A DNA stretch of 64,000 nucleotides, taken from contig NZ_KE386952.1 in the NCBI RefSeq assembly GCF_000429785.1, forward strand, positions 84,572 through 148,571, written 5' to 3'. Positions within the stretch are counted from its first letter, which is position 1. The number at the start of each line of letters is the position of its first letter. A model generated the notes under the pieces. That model did not search any database. It had not been told where the DNA came from and worked only from the letters and a program-made list of their open reading frames with translations. Shown one piece after another: positions 47,900 through 56,527 of this stretch. The translations under genes and the position numbers were made by a program. This DNA comes from Chitinibacter tainanensis DSM 15459. GTDB lineage: Bacteria > Pseudomonadota > Gammaproteobacteria > Burkholderiales > Chitinibacteraceae.

Positions 47900-48294
47900 G
47901 GCGCCACCTCGGTCTCGTCTGCGCCGCACTGCTCATCAGCCAGCCCGCCTGCGCGAATCCTGAGCTAAGCCCGGCCTGCCGCAGCGCCTTGCTAGCTCTG
48001 CAGCAGCGCATCACGCAAGACAGCGCCACGCTAAGCCAAGCGGAACTCGAAACCAGCCAAGAAGCCGATCAACTGCGCCTCAATTGCGCAGAAGGCCCTA
48101 GCGCTTATCAAGAGCCGATTGGCCAGCTGGCACGCCGGCTACTGCCGCCGCCCCCTGCGCCAGGGCCGTGGATCGGCCCCGCCACCGAAACGGCGCTCAC
48201 GCTAGCGATGCTGATTACCCTTATCCTCACCACCCAAGGTGCTGTTAGCATTCAGAGTGGTGGCGACTCCCTCTTTATTGGTCAACCTCGTTGA
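47896..48294 (+). CDS. Unknown small exported protein
   Basis: 132 aa overlapping the TSUP stop (ATGA). It has a signal peptide (RRHLGLVCAALLISQPACA), a helical Gln/Glu-rich middle with two cysteines, a Pro-rich stretch (LLPPPPAPGPW) and a hydrophobic segment near 110-125 that could be a membrane anchor. Family not recognised. Confidence 0.65.
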   Translation: MRRHLGLVCAALLISQPACANPELSPACRSALLALQQRITQDSATLSQAELETSQEADQLRLNCAEGPSAYQEPIGQLARRLLPPPPAPGPWIGPATETALTLAMLITLILTTQGAVSIQSGGDSLFIGQPR

Positions 48295-48302
48295 GATTCG
48301 CG

Positions 48303-48752
48303 ATGAAAGCTTTGTCTATCACTGCAGTGTGTGCCCTGCTTTTCAGTGCCTGCAGCCACGCCGGCGATTACCGCTTTGTAGAACAACTACGGATGCCGGA
48401 TAACCACAGCACGGTAGTCGTCGCCGAAGGTGAGCACGAGCCGCGCAGCATGGGTAGCTACAGTATTCGCCTGTACGGCGGACAAAACCCGGATTTCCCG
48501 CTTGATGATTATCAGGCTGGCCTTATCATCGCCCGCGATGGTCAGGTGGAGCGCCTGCTCAATACCGATGCCGATGGCGATGGTACCGGCGAAGTGGTGG
48601 TGGTAACGCGCAGTGCTGGCAGCGGAGGCTATCTGCATGCCGATCTATTTAGCTGGCAAAACCGCCAGCTCAAACTGCTGTTGCAACTGAGCGACCTTCC
48701 CCCCAAAGCAGACCCGCTGATCGAAATTAAACGGGTTGTGCGCAAGAAGTGA
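48303..48752 (+). CDS. PliI-like periplasmic lysozyme inhibitor (lipoprotein)
   Basis: 149 aa from ATG 48303. A short signal ends in LLFSAC (Cys16), a lipobox. The mature region has HEPRSMGSYSIRLYGGQNPD, IIARDGQVERLLNTDADGDG and TRSAGSGGYLHADLFSW, matching the PliI pattern with the SGGY loop that inserts into i-type lysozyme. PliI proteins protect bacteria against invertebrate lysozymes. Assignment is by remembered pattern, without alignment. The stop overlaps the DMT gene start (GTGA). Confidence 0.65.
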   Translation: MKALSITAVCALLFSACSHAGDYRFVEQLRMPDNHSTVVVAEGEHEPRSMGSYSIRLYGGQNPDFPLDDYQAGLIIARDGQVERLLNTDADGDGTGEVVVVTRSAGSGGYLHADLFSWQNRQLKLLLQLSDLPPKADPLIEIKRVVRKK

Positions 48753-49639
48753 AGCCAAGCGTCAATGCAGCTTACCTATTTTTAATTGCGGTTTGGTCCA
48801 CTACCGCCTTAGGCATCAAGTGGGGCGTACAAGGGCTGCCGTTTACGCTGGCGCTGGCCGGCCGTTTTGTGCTGGCGGCAGTGTTGATGCTGGGCTGGCT
48901 GGCATGGCGCCGCCAAAGTCTGCCACTGGCAGCTCCATACCGGCGAGCCTATTGGATCGCGGGGCTGGCCACCGCCTGCTCGATGTGTTGCTCTTTCTGG
49001 GCCGCGCAGGCCGTGTCTTCGGGACTGATCGCAATTATTTTTGGTTTATCGCCGCTGGCGACCGCGATTTTCGCCAGCCGCTGGCTGGGCAGCCAGCTTG
49101 ATCGCCGCGAATGGCTGGCGATTGCGCTGGGCCTAGCAGGCCTGTTGATTATTTTTGCCCGCCAGCTGCATTGGCAAGCCGATGGCGGCTGGCGCTTACT
49201 GGCGCTCTGTGTGGCAATGGCCTTGCAATCGGGCGCGGCCGTGTTGCTCAAACGCTTTGCCAGCGGGCTCTCGCCGTGGTTGGTGAATGCTGGCGCACTA
49301 CAAATTGCGGCGCTGACCACGCTGCTGTTTTGGTTGCTCGCAGGGGCGCCGTGGGTCAGCCACTGGCCCTGGCGAACCACCGTGGCCTTGATTTACCTCG
49401 CCGCAGTGGGCTCGGTGCTGGGTTTTAGTCTGTATTACTGGCTGATCCGCGAGTGTCGGCCAATGAGTGTTGCGCTCATCGCACTGATTACGCCAGCCAG
49501 CTCACTGTGGTTGGGGCACGCCTTGAATGCAGAAACCCTGCAAAGCCATGAGTTCATCGGCACCGCCTGCATCATGCTCGGGCTGGCCGTGCATGTTTGG
49601 GCCAGCCGTCGCGAAATGCCGACAAATCAGCCCAGCTAA
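48749..49639 (+). CDS. EamA/DMT-family transporter
   Basis: 296 aa starting with GTG at 48749 inside the stop of the PliI-like gene. Ten membrane segments in two EamA repeats; the first begins AYLFLIAVWSTTALGIKWGV. The second contains LIYLAAVGSVLGFSLYYWL and SVALIALITPASSLWLGH. It exports metabolites such as amino acids; the substrate is unknown. It is the last gene of the EVE-TSUP operon. Confidence 0.85.
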   Translation: MKPSVNAAYLFLIAVWSTTALGIKWGVQGLPFTLALAGRFVLAAVLMLGWLAWRRQSLPLAAPYRRAYWIAGLATACSMCCSFWAAQAVSSGLIAIIFGLSPLATAIFASRWLGSQLDRREWLAIALGLAGLLIIFARQLHWQADGGWRLLALCVAMALQSGAAVLLKRFASGLSPWLVNAGALQIAALTTLLFWLLAGAPWVSHWPWRTTVALIYLAAVGSVLGFSLYYWLIRECRPMSVALIALITPASSLWLGHALNAETLQSHEFIGTACIMLGLAVHVWASRREMPTNQPS

Positions 49640-49648
49640 TCCAGCCCA

Positions 49649-49716
49649 ATACCCCGGCAGGTATAACCCCAACCAGCTTAGCTAATAATCGCTTCGAGCC
49701 AATACCCCATAGGCAT
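49649..49716. repeat. Dispersed 49-bp element, copy 8, with palindrome at both ends
   Basis: A 16-bp palindrome ATACCCCGGCAGGTAT (49649-49664) supplies AGGTAT at 49659; ATACCC at 49702-49707 closes the 49-bp unit. A second, weaker dyad follows (ATACCCC then GGCAT, 49702-49716). ATACCC to ATACCC is 53 bp. This is the most complete tandem arrangement of the family here. Confidence 0.7.
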
Positions 49717-49812
49717 ATCGCATTAAGCACGCACGACATCCGCAGCAACCGCGGGGAGCTGATAAGCGGTAGGGACAGAGTGTAGGTTTTTCGCCAGACT
49801 CGTAGTCAAATA

Positions 49813-49842
49813 TTGCGAGCTACATCACAGTTTGCTTATATA
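49813..49842 (+). promoter_or_regulatory. Promoter of the gene at 49871
   Basis: TTGCGA (49813-49818), a 17-bp spacer and TTATAT (49836-49841) fit a sigma-70 promoter in an AT-rich stretch 30 bases before the start codon. Confidence 0.55.
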
Positions 49843-49870
49843 AAAAGACGGAGTTTGCGAGGCGAAAGCG

Positions 49871-50377
49871 ATGGAATCACTGGTCTACAGCAAAACCCCT
49901 GCCGGACAACAAGAACTACAAACGCGCAGCGGGAAAATCAGCCAAAAAGAACGGCAGCTATTGTTCATGATTGATGGGCAGCGCAGCTCGGCCATGCTAG
50001 TGGCAATGTTGCCGGGGCAAGAGGTGCTACTCAATCTGAAAAACCTGCATGATGCCGGTTTTATCAGCCGTGACACCCCACAAAAGCCACTGGAAGAAAT
50101 TCGTTTTTCCGGGCCAAGCACGATCGCGCCGCCACCGCCACGCAATCAGCAACGGCAAATCGATGAAGCCCGCAAAATTATCCTGTCGGTCTGCCATGAA
50201 TTTCTGGGCCAAAGCTGGGAAGACAAACTAGCCAGCCAATTAGCCAGCGTGCGCCGCGCCGAAGAGCTCACGCCCATTGTGGAGCAATGGGCCGAAGCGC
50301 TGCGCCGCTCGGGTCACCGTGGCGCTGCCTTCAATGGCGAAAAAGCCATTGAAGTGCTGTTTAAAGCCACGACTTAA
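49871..50377 (+). CDS. Unknown two-domain protein with winged-helix-like N-terminus
   Basis: 168 aa. The N-terminal ~70 residues (LVYSKTPAGQQELQTRSGKI, QKERQLLFMIDGQRSSAML) resemble a small winged-helix-like domain seen in betaproteobacterial regulatory proteins. A Pro-rich linker (TIAPPPPR) leads to a helical C-terminal domain with Trp-rich EFLGQSWEDKLASQL. No enzymatic motif. Its last four bases overlap the convergent aminotransferase gene. Confidence 0.65.
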   Translation: MESLVYSKTPAGQQELQTRSGKISQKERQLLFMIDGQRSSAMLVAMLPGQEVLLNLKNLHDAGFISRDTPQKPLEEIRFSGPSTIAPPPPRNQQRQIDEARKIILSVCHEFLGQSWEDKLASQLASVRRAEELTPIVEQWAEALRRSGHRGAAFNGEKAIEVLFKATT

Positions 50378-51525
50378 ACCGCCAGCGCCGGCGCCTGCCG
50401 GATTAAACGCGCCAAGGTGGCAACGCCGGCCTCTATTTGCGCCAGCGTGCTATGGCTGAAATTTAGCCGTAGTGCCGCTGGTGCGCTGGTCTGTGCATAA
50501 AATGGCTGCCCCGGCATCACGGCCAAGCCCTGCGCCAAACCTTGCTGCATTAGCGCGAGCGCATCGATGGTTCGACGCAAGCTTAACCAGAAAAACAAGC
50601 CCCCCGCCGGGCATTCCCACTCTGCCTCATCCGCCAACTCACGTTGCAGCGCCGCCTGCATCGCATCGCGCTTGGCGCGATACACTGGCAGTACCTGTTC
50701 CAAATGCGCTTGCAGCGCACCTGTGGCCAGCACCTGCGTCACAATGCCTTGGCTTAAGCGATTGCTATGCAAATCGGCAGCCTGTTTCAACCGGGTAAGC
50801 GGTGTGAGCAAATCCGGATGGGCAATCAAATAGCCCAAACGCAGCCCAGGCGCCAGCGTTTTGGAAAACGAACCTTGATACACCCAGCGCGCGGAACGCA
50901 AACCGGCAACCAGTGGCGCGGGTGGCGTGCCATCAAACGCCAGATCTCGATACGGGTCGTCTTCAAATACCGGCATACCGGCCTGATCAAATGCAGCAGC
51001 CAGCGCAGCGCGACGCTCGGCCGGATAGCACAAGCCAGTTGGGTTTTGAAACGTAGGAATCAAATACGCAAACTCGGCCTGCTCGGCCTTGACTGCCGCG
51101 GGCAGTAGACCGGCCGCATCCCCCGCTCCCGGCTGCATATCAGCGCCAAACAGCTCAAACACCTGCAAGGCGGCCAGATAGGTCGGCGATTCACACAAAA
51201 TGCGCGTGCCTTCGCTCACCCAAAGCTTGGCCACCAGATCAATTCCCTGCTGGGAGCCATTCAAAATCAAGACTTGCTCTGCGGAGCAATCAAGGCCCAT
51301 GTGGCGCGCACGCTCAGCCACCAATGCCCGTAATTGCGGCTCGCCTTCGGAAGGACCATACTGCAAAAGTTGAGGAGACAGCTGCAGCTGCGTCCAGTCT
51401 GGCGAATACAAGGTTTCAGTCGCAGGCAAACCGCCGGCAAAAGAAATCATGCCGGGGCTTTGGGCCGCAGCCAGAATCTCGCGCACCAGCGATGGTCGTA
51501 AGCGGGTAATGCGTGGGGCAAACAT
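50374..51525 (-). CDS. PLP-dependent aminotransferase (class I/II, LysN/ARO8-like)
   Basis: 383 aa from ATG 51525 (MFAPRITRLRPS). Motifs are ISFAGGLPATETLYS, the ring-stacking region LNGSQQGIDLVAKL, PTFQNPTGLCYP, and the PLP lysine in YQGSFSKTLAPGLRLGYL. This layout matches 2-aminoadipate/aromatic aminotransferases rather than MocR regulators, because no DNA-binding domain is attached. It is divergent from a MarR gene across a perfect operator-like palindrome. Confidence 0.85.
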   Translation of the reverse strand: MFAPRITRLRPSLVREILAAAQSPGMISFAGGLPATETLYSPDWTQLQLSPQLLQYGPSEGEPQLRALVAERARHMGLDCSAEQVLILNGSQQGIDLVAKLWVSEGTRILCESPTYLAALQVFELFGADMQPGAGDAAGLLPAAVKAEQAEFAYLIPTFQNPTGLCYPAERRAALAAAFDQAGMPVFEDDPYRDLAFDGTPPAPLVAGLRSARWVYQGSFSKTLAPGLRLGYLIAHPDLLTPLTRLKQAADLHSNRLSQGIVTQVLATGALQAHLEQVLPVYRAKRDAMQAALQRELADEAEWECPAGGLFFWLSLRRTIDALALMQQGLAQGLAVMPGQPFYAQTSAPAALRLNFSHSTLAQIEAGVATLARLIRQAPALAV

Positions 51526-51543
51526 CGGCGTCTCCGGCAAATT

Positions 51544-51562
51544 AGGTCAACATACATGACCT
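51544..51562. promoter_or_regulatory. MarR-type operator between aminotransferase and marR genes
   Basis: A perfect inverted repeat AGGTCA-N7-TGACCT lies 18 bases from the aminotransferase ATG and 29 bases from the marR ATG. A partial second copy of GTCAACAT occurs next to the marR ribosome-binding site (51585-51593). Position and symmetry suggest autoregulation and control of the divergent gene. Confidence 0.7.
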
Positions 51563-51591
51563 ATATTACTGCATTCAGGAGATACGTCAAC

Positions 51592-52053
51592 ATGCCGGAC
51601 CACGCCGCTCATCAGTCACTGCAACACACTGAATTTGAACTCAATTGCGCACTTGAGCTGCTGTTTTATGGCTACAAGGGCTTTACCGCCCAGCCCGATG
51701 CCGTTTTGGCTGATTTAGGCCTTTCGCGCGTGCATCACCGGATTCTGTATTTTGTGGGCCGCCAAGGTGGGCTCTCGGTGAATCAGCTGTTGCATAAACT
51801 TGGCGTATCCAAACAGGCGCTCAATTTGCCGCTACGGCAACTGATTGAGCAGGACCTGATCACCACCAGTCCTTCCGAGATTGATAAACGGGTGAAATGC
51901 CTGGCGCTCACCGACAAAGGCACCGAGCTGGAAGAGCGCCTATCCGGCTCACAGCGAGTGGTACTGGATGCGGTGTTTGCCGAATGCGGCCCCGCCGCCG
52001 AAGCGGGCTTTAAACAGGTATTGGGGCTTTTGGCCAAGAAAACGCGGAGCTAA
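51592..52053 (+). CDS. MarR-family transcriptional regulator
   Basis: 153 aa from ATG 51592, with AGGAG ten bases upstream. A frame starting at 51556 would overlap the operator and is unlikely. The winged-helix core is at about 50-125: LGLSRVHHRILYFVGRQGGL, LLHKLGVSKQALNLPLRQLI, and the wing SEIDKRVKCLALTDKG. It probably represses itself and the divergent aminotransferase; the effector is unknown. Confidence 0.87.
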   Translation: MPDHAAHQSLQHTEFELNCALELLFYGYKGFTAQPDAVLADLGLSRVHHRILYFVGRQGGLSVNQLLHKLGVSKQALNLPLRQLIEQDLITTSPSEIDKRVKCLALTDKGTELEERLSGSQRVVLDAVFAECGPAAEAGFKQVLGLLAKKTRS

Positions 52054-52055
52054 GC

Positions 52056-52385
52056 ATGTTATTGGCTTTACTGCTGATACTGGCCTGCTTGGGCTTGGCT
52101 TATGCTGAGCTCTTTCATCGCGCGCGACGACTCGTGCAGCAGTACTATCCGGAATTCGAGCTGGAAAACGAGCGCGAGCTGCGCCAGCAACACTTTGACG
52201 ACCCACGGCTACTCATGGGGCAATTTAATAGCAGTGTCTCGGCCATTCATGGCTTTGTATTTTCCCGCGCCTCGCGCCACGCCATTCCAGCGCAGCAGCA
52301 ATGGGTTTTTCTCGCGCTGAACTGGATTATCGCCAGCATGGTGCTGGATCTACTCTTGCTATATCTGTGGGCCTTTACCCATTAA
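52056..52385 (+). CDS. Unknown small membrane protein
   Basis: 109 aa, two bases after the marR gene. N-terminal membrane segment (LLALLLILACLGLAYA) and C-terminal segment (WIIASMVLDLLLLYLWAF) flank a charged middle (YPEFELENERELRQQHFDD). Family not recognised. Its last four bases overlap the convergent waaA gene. Confidence 0.65.
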   Translation: MLLALLLILACLGLAYAELFHRARRLVQQYYPEFELENERELRQQHFDDPRLLMGQFNSSVSAIHGFVFSRASRHAIPAQQQWVFLALNWIIASMVLDLLLLYLWAFTH

Positions 52386-53692
52386 CGCTGCGCTTGATCC
52401 GCCGCGCCCAAGTAAGGGGTCAGTGCGGTAAGTAGCCGCTGAGTAGCCCCACGATGTGCCTGGCTAAATGCAAGGCCGGCCTGGCCCATCGCCTGCAGTC
52501 GCGAGGCATCGGCCAGTACGGCTAAAGCTTGCTGGCATACCACAGCAGCATCTTGGCCTTGCCAAGCCGCACCTGCGGCAATCGCCTCAGCGGACGCTTG
52601 AGCGAAGTTAAATGTGGAAGGCCCCAACAGCACCGGGCAAGCGCAGGCGGCGGCCTCAATCAGATTCTGGCTGCCAAATTTAAGCAGTGACCCACCCATG
52701 ATGGTGACATCGGCCGCGCTGTACCAAGCCACCATTTCCCCCATGCTATCGCCAAGGATCACTTGTGCGCGGGTTGGCTCACCTTGCCATTGACTGCGGC
52801 GCACATAGTGCAAGCCCTGCGCATCCAGCAGGGCCGCGACACTATCAAAGCGCTGCGGATGGCGCGGCACAATAATCAATAAGGTATCCGCAGCAAGTGG
52901 ACCCAGGCCTTGCAACACCAGGGTTTCTTCCCCATCGCGGCTGGAGGCCAACAGGATAATTTTACGCGCCAAGGTGTTTTTCCACGCCTGGCCACGCGCG
53001 ATTAGTAATGGGTCAATCTGATTGTCGAACTTAACATTTCCCATCACTTGCACATTCACCGCGCCCATTTGCTGCAAGCGCGCAGCATCCGCGGGCGATT
53101 GCGCCAAGACTGCGGCAAATTTGGGCATCACCGCACGAAATAGCGATGCCATTTTTAAATAACCTGCCAGCGATTTTTGCGAAAGACGAGCATTCGCCAG
53201 CACCAGCGGCACGCCGGCGCGCTGGCATTGCTCGATACAATGGGGCCAGATTTCGGTGTCGATAATGAGGCCTAAACGCGGCTGAAACGCCGCCAGAAAC
53301 CGCGCCACAGCTGAGGGATAGTCATAAGGTAAAAACACCACCTGGGCATTGATACCCGATGCGGGGCCGAATAATTCGTGTGCAGTTGCTCGCCCTGTGG
53401 GGGTCATGCAACTGAGTAAAATCGGGCTATCCGGGTAACGCTGGTGCAGTGCCTGTACCACTGGCTGTGAGGCGCGCATCTCACCGACGGAAACAGCATG
53501 CACCCAAATCGGCCGGGTATCTGCTCGAAAGCCTTTCTTGATCATGCTTTTTGAGTAATACCCCAGCCGCTCAGCCCAGTACAGCCGATATGCCGGCTGC
53601 TTGCGCGCGCGCTTGAGCAGATACAGCCAGATGAGTGGGAAAACCAGATACAGCGCCAGCCGGTAACAGCCCGCCGCCAGCCAGCCGCGCAT
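52382..53692 (-). CDS. waaA: 3-deoxy-D-manno-octulosonic acid (Kdo) transferase
   Basis: 436 aa from ATG 53692, which overlaps the waaC stop (TAATG). An N-terminal membrane anchor (YRLALYLVFPLIWLYLL) precedes the GT30 domain: IWVHAVSVGEMRASQPVVQ, LIIDTEIWPHCIEQC, ARLSQKSLAGYLK, and CPVLLGPSTFNFAQASAEAI. It adds Kdo to lipid IVA at the inner face of the inner membrane, the base of the LPS core. Confidence 0.93.
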   Translation of the reverse strand: MRGWLAAGCYRLALYLVFPLIWLYLLKRARKQPAYRLYWAERLGYYSKSMIKKGFRADTRPIWVHAVSVGEMRASQPVVQALHQRYPDSPILLSCMTPTGRATAHELFGPASGINAQVVFLPYDYPSAVARFLAAFQPRLGLIIDTEIWPHCIEQCQRAGVPLVLANARLSQKSLAGYLKMASLFRAVMPKFAAVLAQSPADAARLQQMGAVNVQVMGNVKFDNQIDPLLIARGQAWKNTLARKIILLASSRDGEETLVLQGLGPLAADTLLIIVPRHPQRFDSVAALLDAQGLHYVRRSQWQGEPTRAQVILGDSMGEMVAWYSAADVTIMGGSLLKFGSQNLIEAAACACPVLLGPSTFNFAQASAEAIAAGAAWQGQDAAVVCQQALAVLADASRLQAMGQAGLAFSQAHRGATQRLLTALTPYLGAADQAQR

Positions 53693-54669
53693 TAGCGCTG
53701 CCACCCAGCCAGCACGGCTTGCCACACCGCATCCACCGTCGGAGCAGCTCCGCTCTGGCCCAAATTCACGGCATAGCTAGCCGCCAGTACTCCGGTAAGC
53801 GCGGGATCGGATGCACAAAAAATGGCGACCGTCGGCACAGCCACCGCCGCCGCCAGATGGGCCAAGCCTGTATCCACCCCAACCACAATACACGCCCTCG
53901 CCAACAAGGCTGCCGCGTCGGTCAGGGTAAGTTTCGGCGCCACCATGGCCCCGGGCAAGGCAGCGGCAATGCGCTCGGCCCGCTCACGCTCGGCCGCACT
54001 GCCCCACGGCAAAACGGGGCGAACGCCAGCCGCCAACAGCCGCTGCCCCAGCACAATCCAATTGGCTTCGGGCCATTCTTTATCCGCCCGGCTCGTCGCG
54101 GTGAGGCAAACGCAATAATCCCCGGCTGCTAGCCAAGTGAGCTCGCGCGGCGGCACGCGCAGGCCGTAGTCCAACGCCCCCGCTTGCGGGTAATTTAACG
54201 CCGCCGCAGTAAGCTGACGATTACGCTCGATCGCATGCTGGGTTTTGCTCACCGGATATTTACGGCAGTAGGCGAGGCTAGCCAGCGGCTCGCGGATCGA
54301 ATGCCGGTCAAACCCAGCCACCGGGCCACAAGCCTGCCGCGCAATCGCCGCGCTTTTGATCAGCCCTTGCGCATCCACCACCACATCGTAGCGGCAAGCG
54401 CGCAGCTCGGTTTTGAATTGCTGCCACTCAGCCCGTGTTTGGCTCGCCAGCGGGGTTTTGCGCCAGCGGCGCAAGGCCACCGGAATCACCCGCCGGATCG
54501 CCGGATGCAGCTGCGGCAACTCGGCAAAACCTTCTTCCACCACCCAGTCGATCTGAGCATGTGGGTAGGCGCGGGCCAGATCGGTAATGGCGGGCAATTG
54601 GTGAATCACATCGCCCATCGACGACATGCGCACGATCAGAATACGTGCAGAGCTGGGTTTAATAGTCAT
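53692..54669 (-). CDS. waaC: Lipopolysaccharide heptosyltransferase I
   Basis: 325 aa GT9 enzyme that adds the first heptose to Kdo2-lipid A. Motifs are ILIVRMSSMGDVIHQLPAI at the N-terminus, WVVEEGFAELPQLHP, and the nucleotide-sugar region VVGVDTGLAHLAAAVAVPTV near 250. It is directly upstream of waaA on the same strand. Confidence 0.92.
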   Translation of the reverse strand: MTIKPSSARILIVRMSSMGDVIHQLPAITDLARAYPHAQIDWVVEEGFAELPQLHPAIRRVIPVALRRWRKTPLASQTRAEWQQFKTELRACRYDVVVDAQGLIKSAAIARQACGPVAGFDRHSIREPLASLAYCRKYPVSKTQHAIERNRQLTAAALNYPQAGALDYGLRVPPRELTWLAAGDYCVCLTATSRADKEWPEANWIVLGQRLLAAGVRPVLPWGSAAERERAERIAAALPGAMVAPKLTLTDAAALLARACIVVGVDTGLAHLAAAVAVPTVAIFCASDPALTGVLAASYAVNLGQSGAAPTVDAVWQAVLAGWQR

Positions 54670-54784
54670 GGGACTATTTTACTGCCAAACCCGCCCGCTG
54701 GGCGCATCTGGGCTGACAAAAGCCATATGCCCACAGCATGAATCGGCCGCGCGAAAATCAGCGCGCCTGCTAGGATGAAGGATC

Positions 54785-55414
54785 ATGACCCTGCTGCTGG
54801 AGTTGGCCATGTGGCTACTCATCTTGCTGGCCGCCTGCGCGGTGATTATTTGGCAATGGCAAATGCTGCGCCGTTTGCGCCATGCACTGGCCAGCCATCG
54901 GCTGACCGACGAACTTACCGGGCTGTTGCAACGGCGGCATTTTCTGCAGCTGGCCGAGCATGAGCTCAATCGGGCGCAGCGCGCCAGTCAAGCCACCTCG
55001 GCGTTGCTAATCGATCTGGATCACTGTGCCAAAATCAATCATCGCTTTGGTCATCAGGCTGGGGATTTAGCCTTGCAGCACGTCGCAGATGCCATCCGGG
55101 CCTCAATTCGGGATTTTGATCTCGCCGCCCGCTTTTCCGGCGAAGAAATCGTGGTCCTGCTGCCCAACACTCCAGCGCCAGGTGCGCAAATCGTGGCCGA
55201 GCGGATCCGGCAAAAAGTCAAAGCCAGCAGCTTTAATCTGCCTGATGGTATCGCGCTGACCGTCTCGGTCACCATGGGCCTCGCCACGCAGCAATCAGAA
55301 ACCGCCGGCATCGAAGACCTGCTGCTCGCCGCCGATTCAGCCCTGCAACAAGCGATGCAACAAGGCATCGACCGCATCGCGATTTATCAGGAGCAAGCTG
55401 CGGTCGTGGTGTAA
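54785..55414 (+). CDS. Membrane-anchored GGDEF protein with degenerate SGEEI active site
   Basis: 209 aa. One N-terminal membrane segment (MTLLLELAMWLLILLAACAV) is followed directly by a GGDEF domain (about 40-200): DELTGLLQRRHFLQLAEHEL, LLIDLDHCAKINHRFGHQ. The active-site loop reads SGEEI instead of GG(D/E)EF. The upstream RxxD inhibitory site (RDFD, five residues before the loop) is kept. It may be a weak cyclase or a cyclic-di-GMP receptor. It is divergent from waaC. Confidence 0.82.
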   Translation: MTLLLELAMWLLILLAACAVIIWQWQMLRRLRHALASHRLTDELTGLLQRRHFLQLAEHELNRAQRASQATSALLIDLDHCAKINHRFGHQAGDLALQHVADAIRASIRDFDLAARFSGEEIVVLLPNTPAPGAQIVAERIRQKVKASSFNLPDGIALTVSVTMGLATQQSETAGIEDLLLAADSALQQAMQQGIDRIAIYQEQAAVVV

Positions 55415-55480
55415 TTGACCATTGCCCTTCCTATCGCGAGCGGCTAAAGTCGGGCTTTCTTGCCCGAACTTGACACTGAC

Positions 55481-56527
55481 ATGGCTCAACCGAATTCCAC
55501 GCTCGCGGCCGCCGCACGCGAACGCCAAACCCAACTCACCAAACCAGCCGGTAGTCTGGGGCAACTGGAAGACCTCGCCATCTGGCTCGCCGCGCGTTTG
55601 CCCGCGCCAACACCGAATCGTCTCAAGCCCGCCGTAGCCATTTTTGCCGCCGACCACGGGGTGGCGGCCGAAGGCGTGTCGGCCTTTCCCGCCGAAGTCA
55701 CAGCGCAAATGGTGGTGAATTTCCTGACCGGTGGCGCAGCCATCAGTGTACTGGCCAATTTGCATCAGATTAGCCTCGCAATTATCGACGTTGGCGTAGC
55801 CAGCCCCTATCCGGTGCCGAGCAATCCGCGCGCCAAATTATTCCGCGCGCCCATCGCGGCGGGCACGGCCAATCTGCGCCACACCGCAGCCATGACCGAC
55901 CAGCAATGCCAAACAGCCTTTCAAGGCGGCTTCGGCTGCGCCGAAGAGATGATCCGCAATGGTAAAACCCTACTGATCGGTGGTGAAATGGGCATCGCCA
56001 ACACCACCGCCGCCGCGGCGCTTATTTGTGCCCTCACCGGGTATAGCCCGGCAGACATTGTGGGCCGTGGCACCGGGATCAATACCCAGCAACACGAGCT
56101 CAAAATCGCCGTGGTGAGCGATGCCTTAGCCCGCGCCAAAGCGGCCGGCGCCAATAGCGCGATGGATTGGCTGCGCGAAGTAGGCGGGCTGGAAATCGCC
56201 GCGCTGGCCGGCTTTTACACCGCCGCCGCTGAGCTGGGCGTTCCCGCCTTGGTAGATGGCTTTATTACCACCGCCGCCGCGCTGGTGGCCGTGAAGGCCA
56301 ATCCAGCCGTGGCCGACTGGTTGCTGGCCAGCCATGCCTCGCAGGAACAAGGCCACCGCTTAGCCTTGGCCGCACTGGGCTTGCAACCGCTGGTTGATCT
56401 AGGCATGCGCTTGGGCGAAGCCAGCGGTGCGGCCGTTTGCGTACCGCTGCTGCAAAGTGCGCTGGCCTTGCACACCGAAATGGCCACGTTTGCCGAAGCC
56501 GGCGTCGCCGCGGCGAATCTGAGCTAA
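55481..56527 (+). CDS. cobT: Nicotinate-nucleotide-dimethylbenzimidazole phosphoribosyltransferase
   Basis: 348 aa from ATG 55481. It makes alpha-ribazole phosphate for the lower ligand of cobalamin. Motifs are KPAGSLGQLEDLAIWLAARL, FAADHGVAAEGVSAFP, GEMGIANTTAAAALICALTG and GRGTGINTQQHELK. A hairpin TCGGGC/GCCCGA (55450-55467) precedes it. I see no cobalamin riboswitch in the 66-base leader. It is the first gene of cobT-cobC-cobS. Confidence 0.93.
   Translation: MAQPNSTLAAAARERQTQLTKPAGSLGQLEDLAIWLAARLPAPTPNRLKPAVAIFAADHGVAAEGVSAFPAEVTAQMVVNFLTGGAAISVLANLHQISLAIIDVGVASPYPVPSNPRAKLFRAPIAAGTANLRHTAAMTDQQCQTAFQGGFGCAEEMIRNGKTLLIGGEMGIANTTAAAALICALTGYSPADIVGRGTGINTQQHELKIAVVSDALARAKAAGANSAMDWLREVGGLEIAALAGFYTAAAELGVPALVDGFITTAAALVAVKANPAVADWLLASHASQEQGHRLALAALGLQPLVDLGMRLGEASGAAVCVPLLQSALALHTEMATFAEAGVAAANLS

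Noticed and set aside
55415..55480. Cobalamin riboswitch upstream of cobT
   Set aside because: The leader is only 66 bases and contains one simple hairpin; no B12-box-like sequence is visible.
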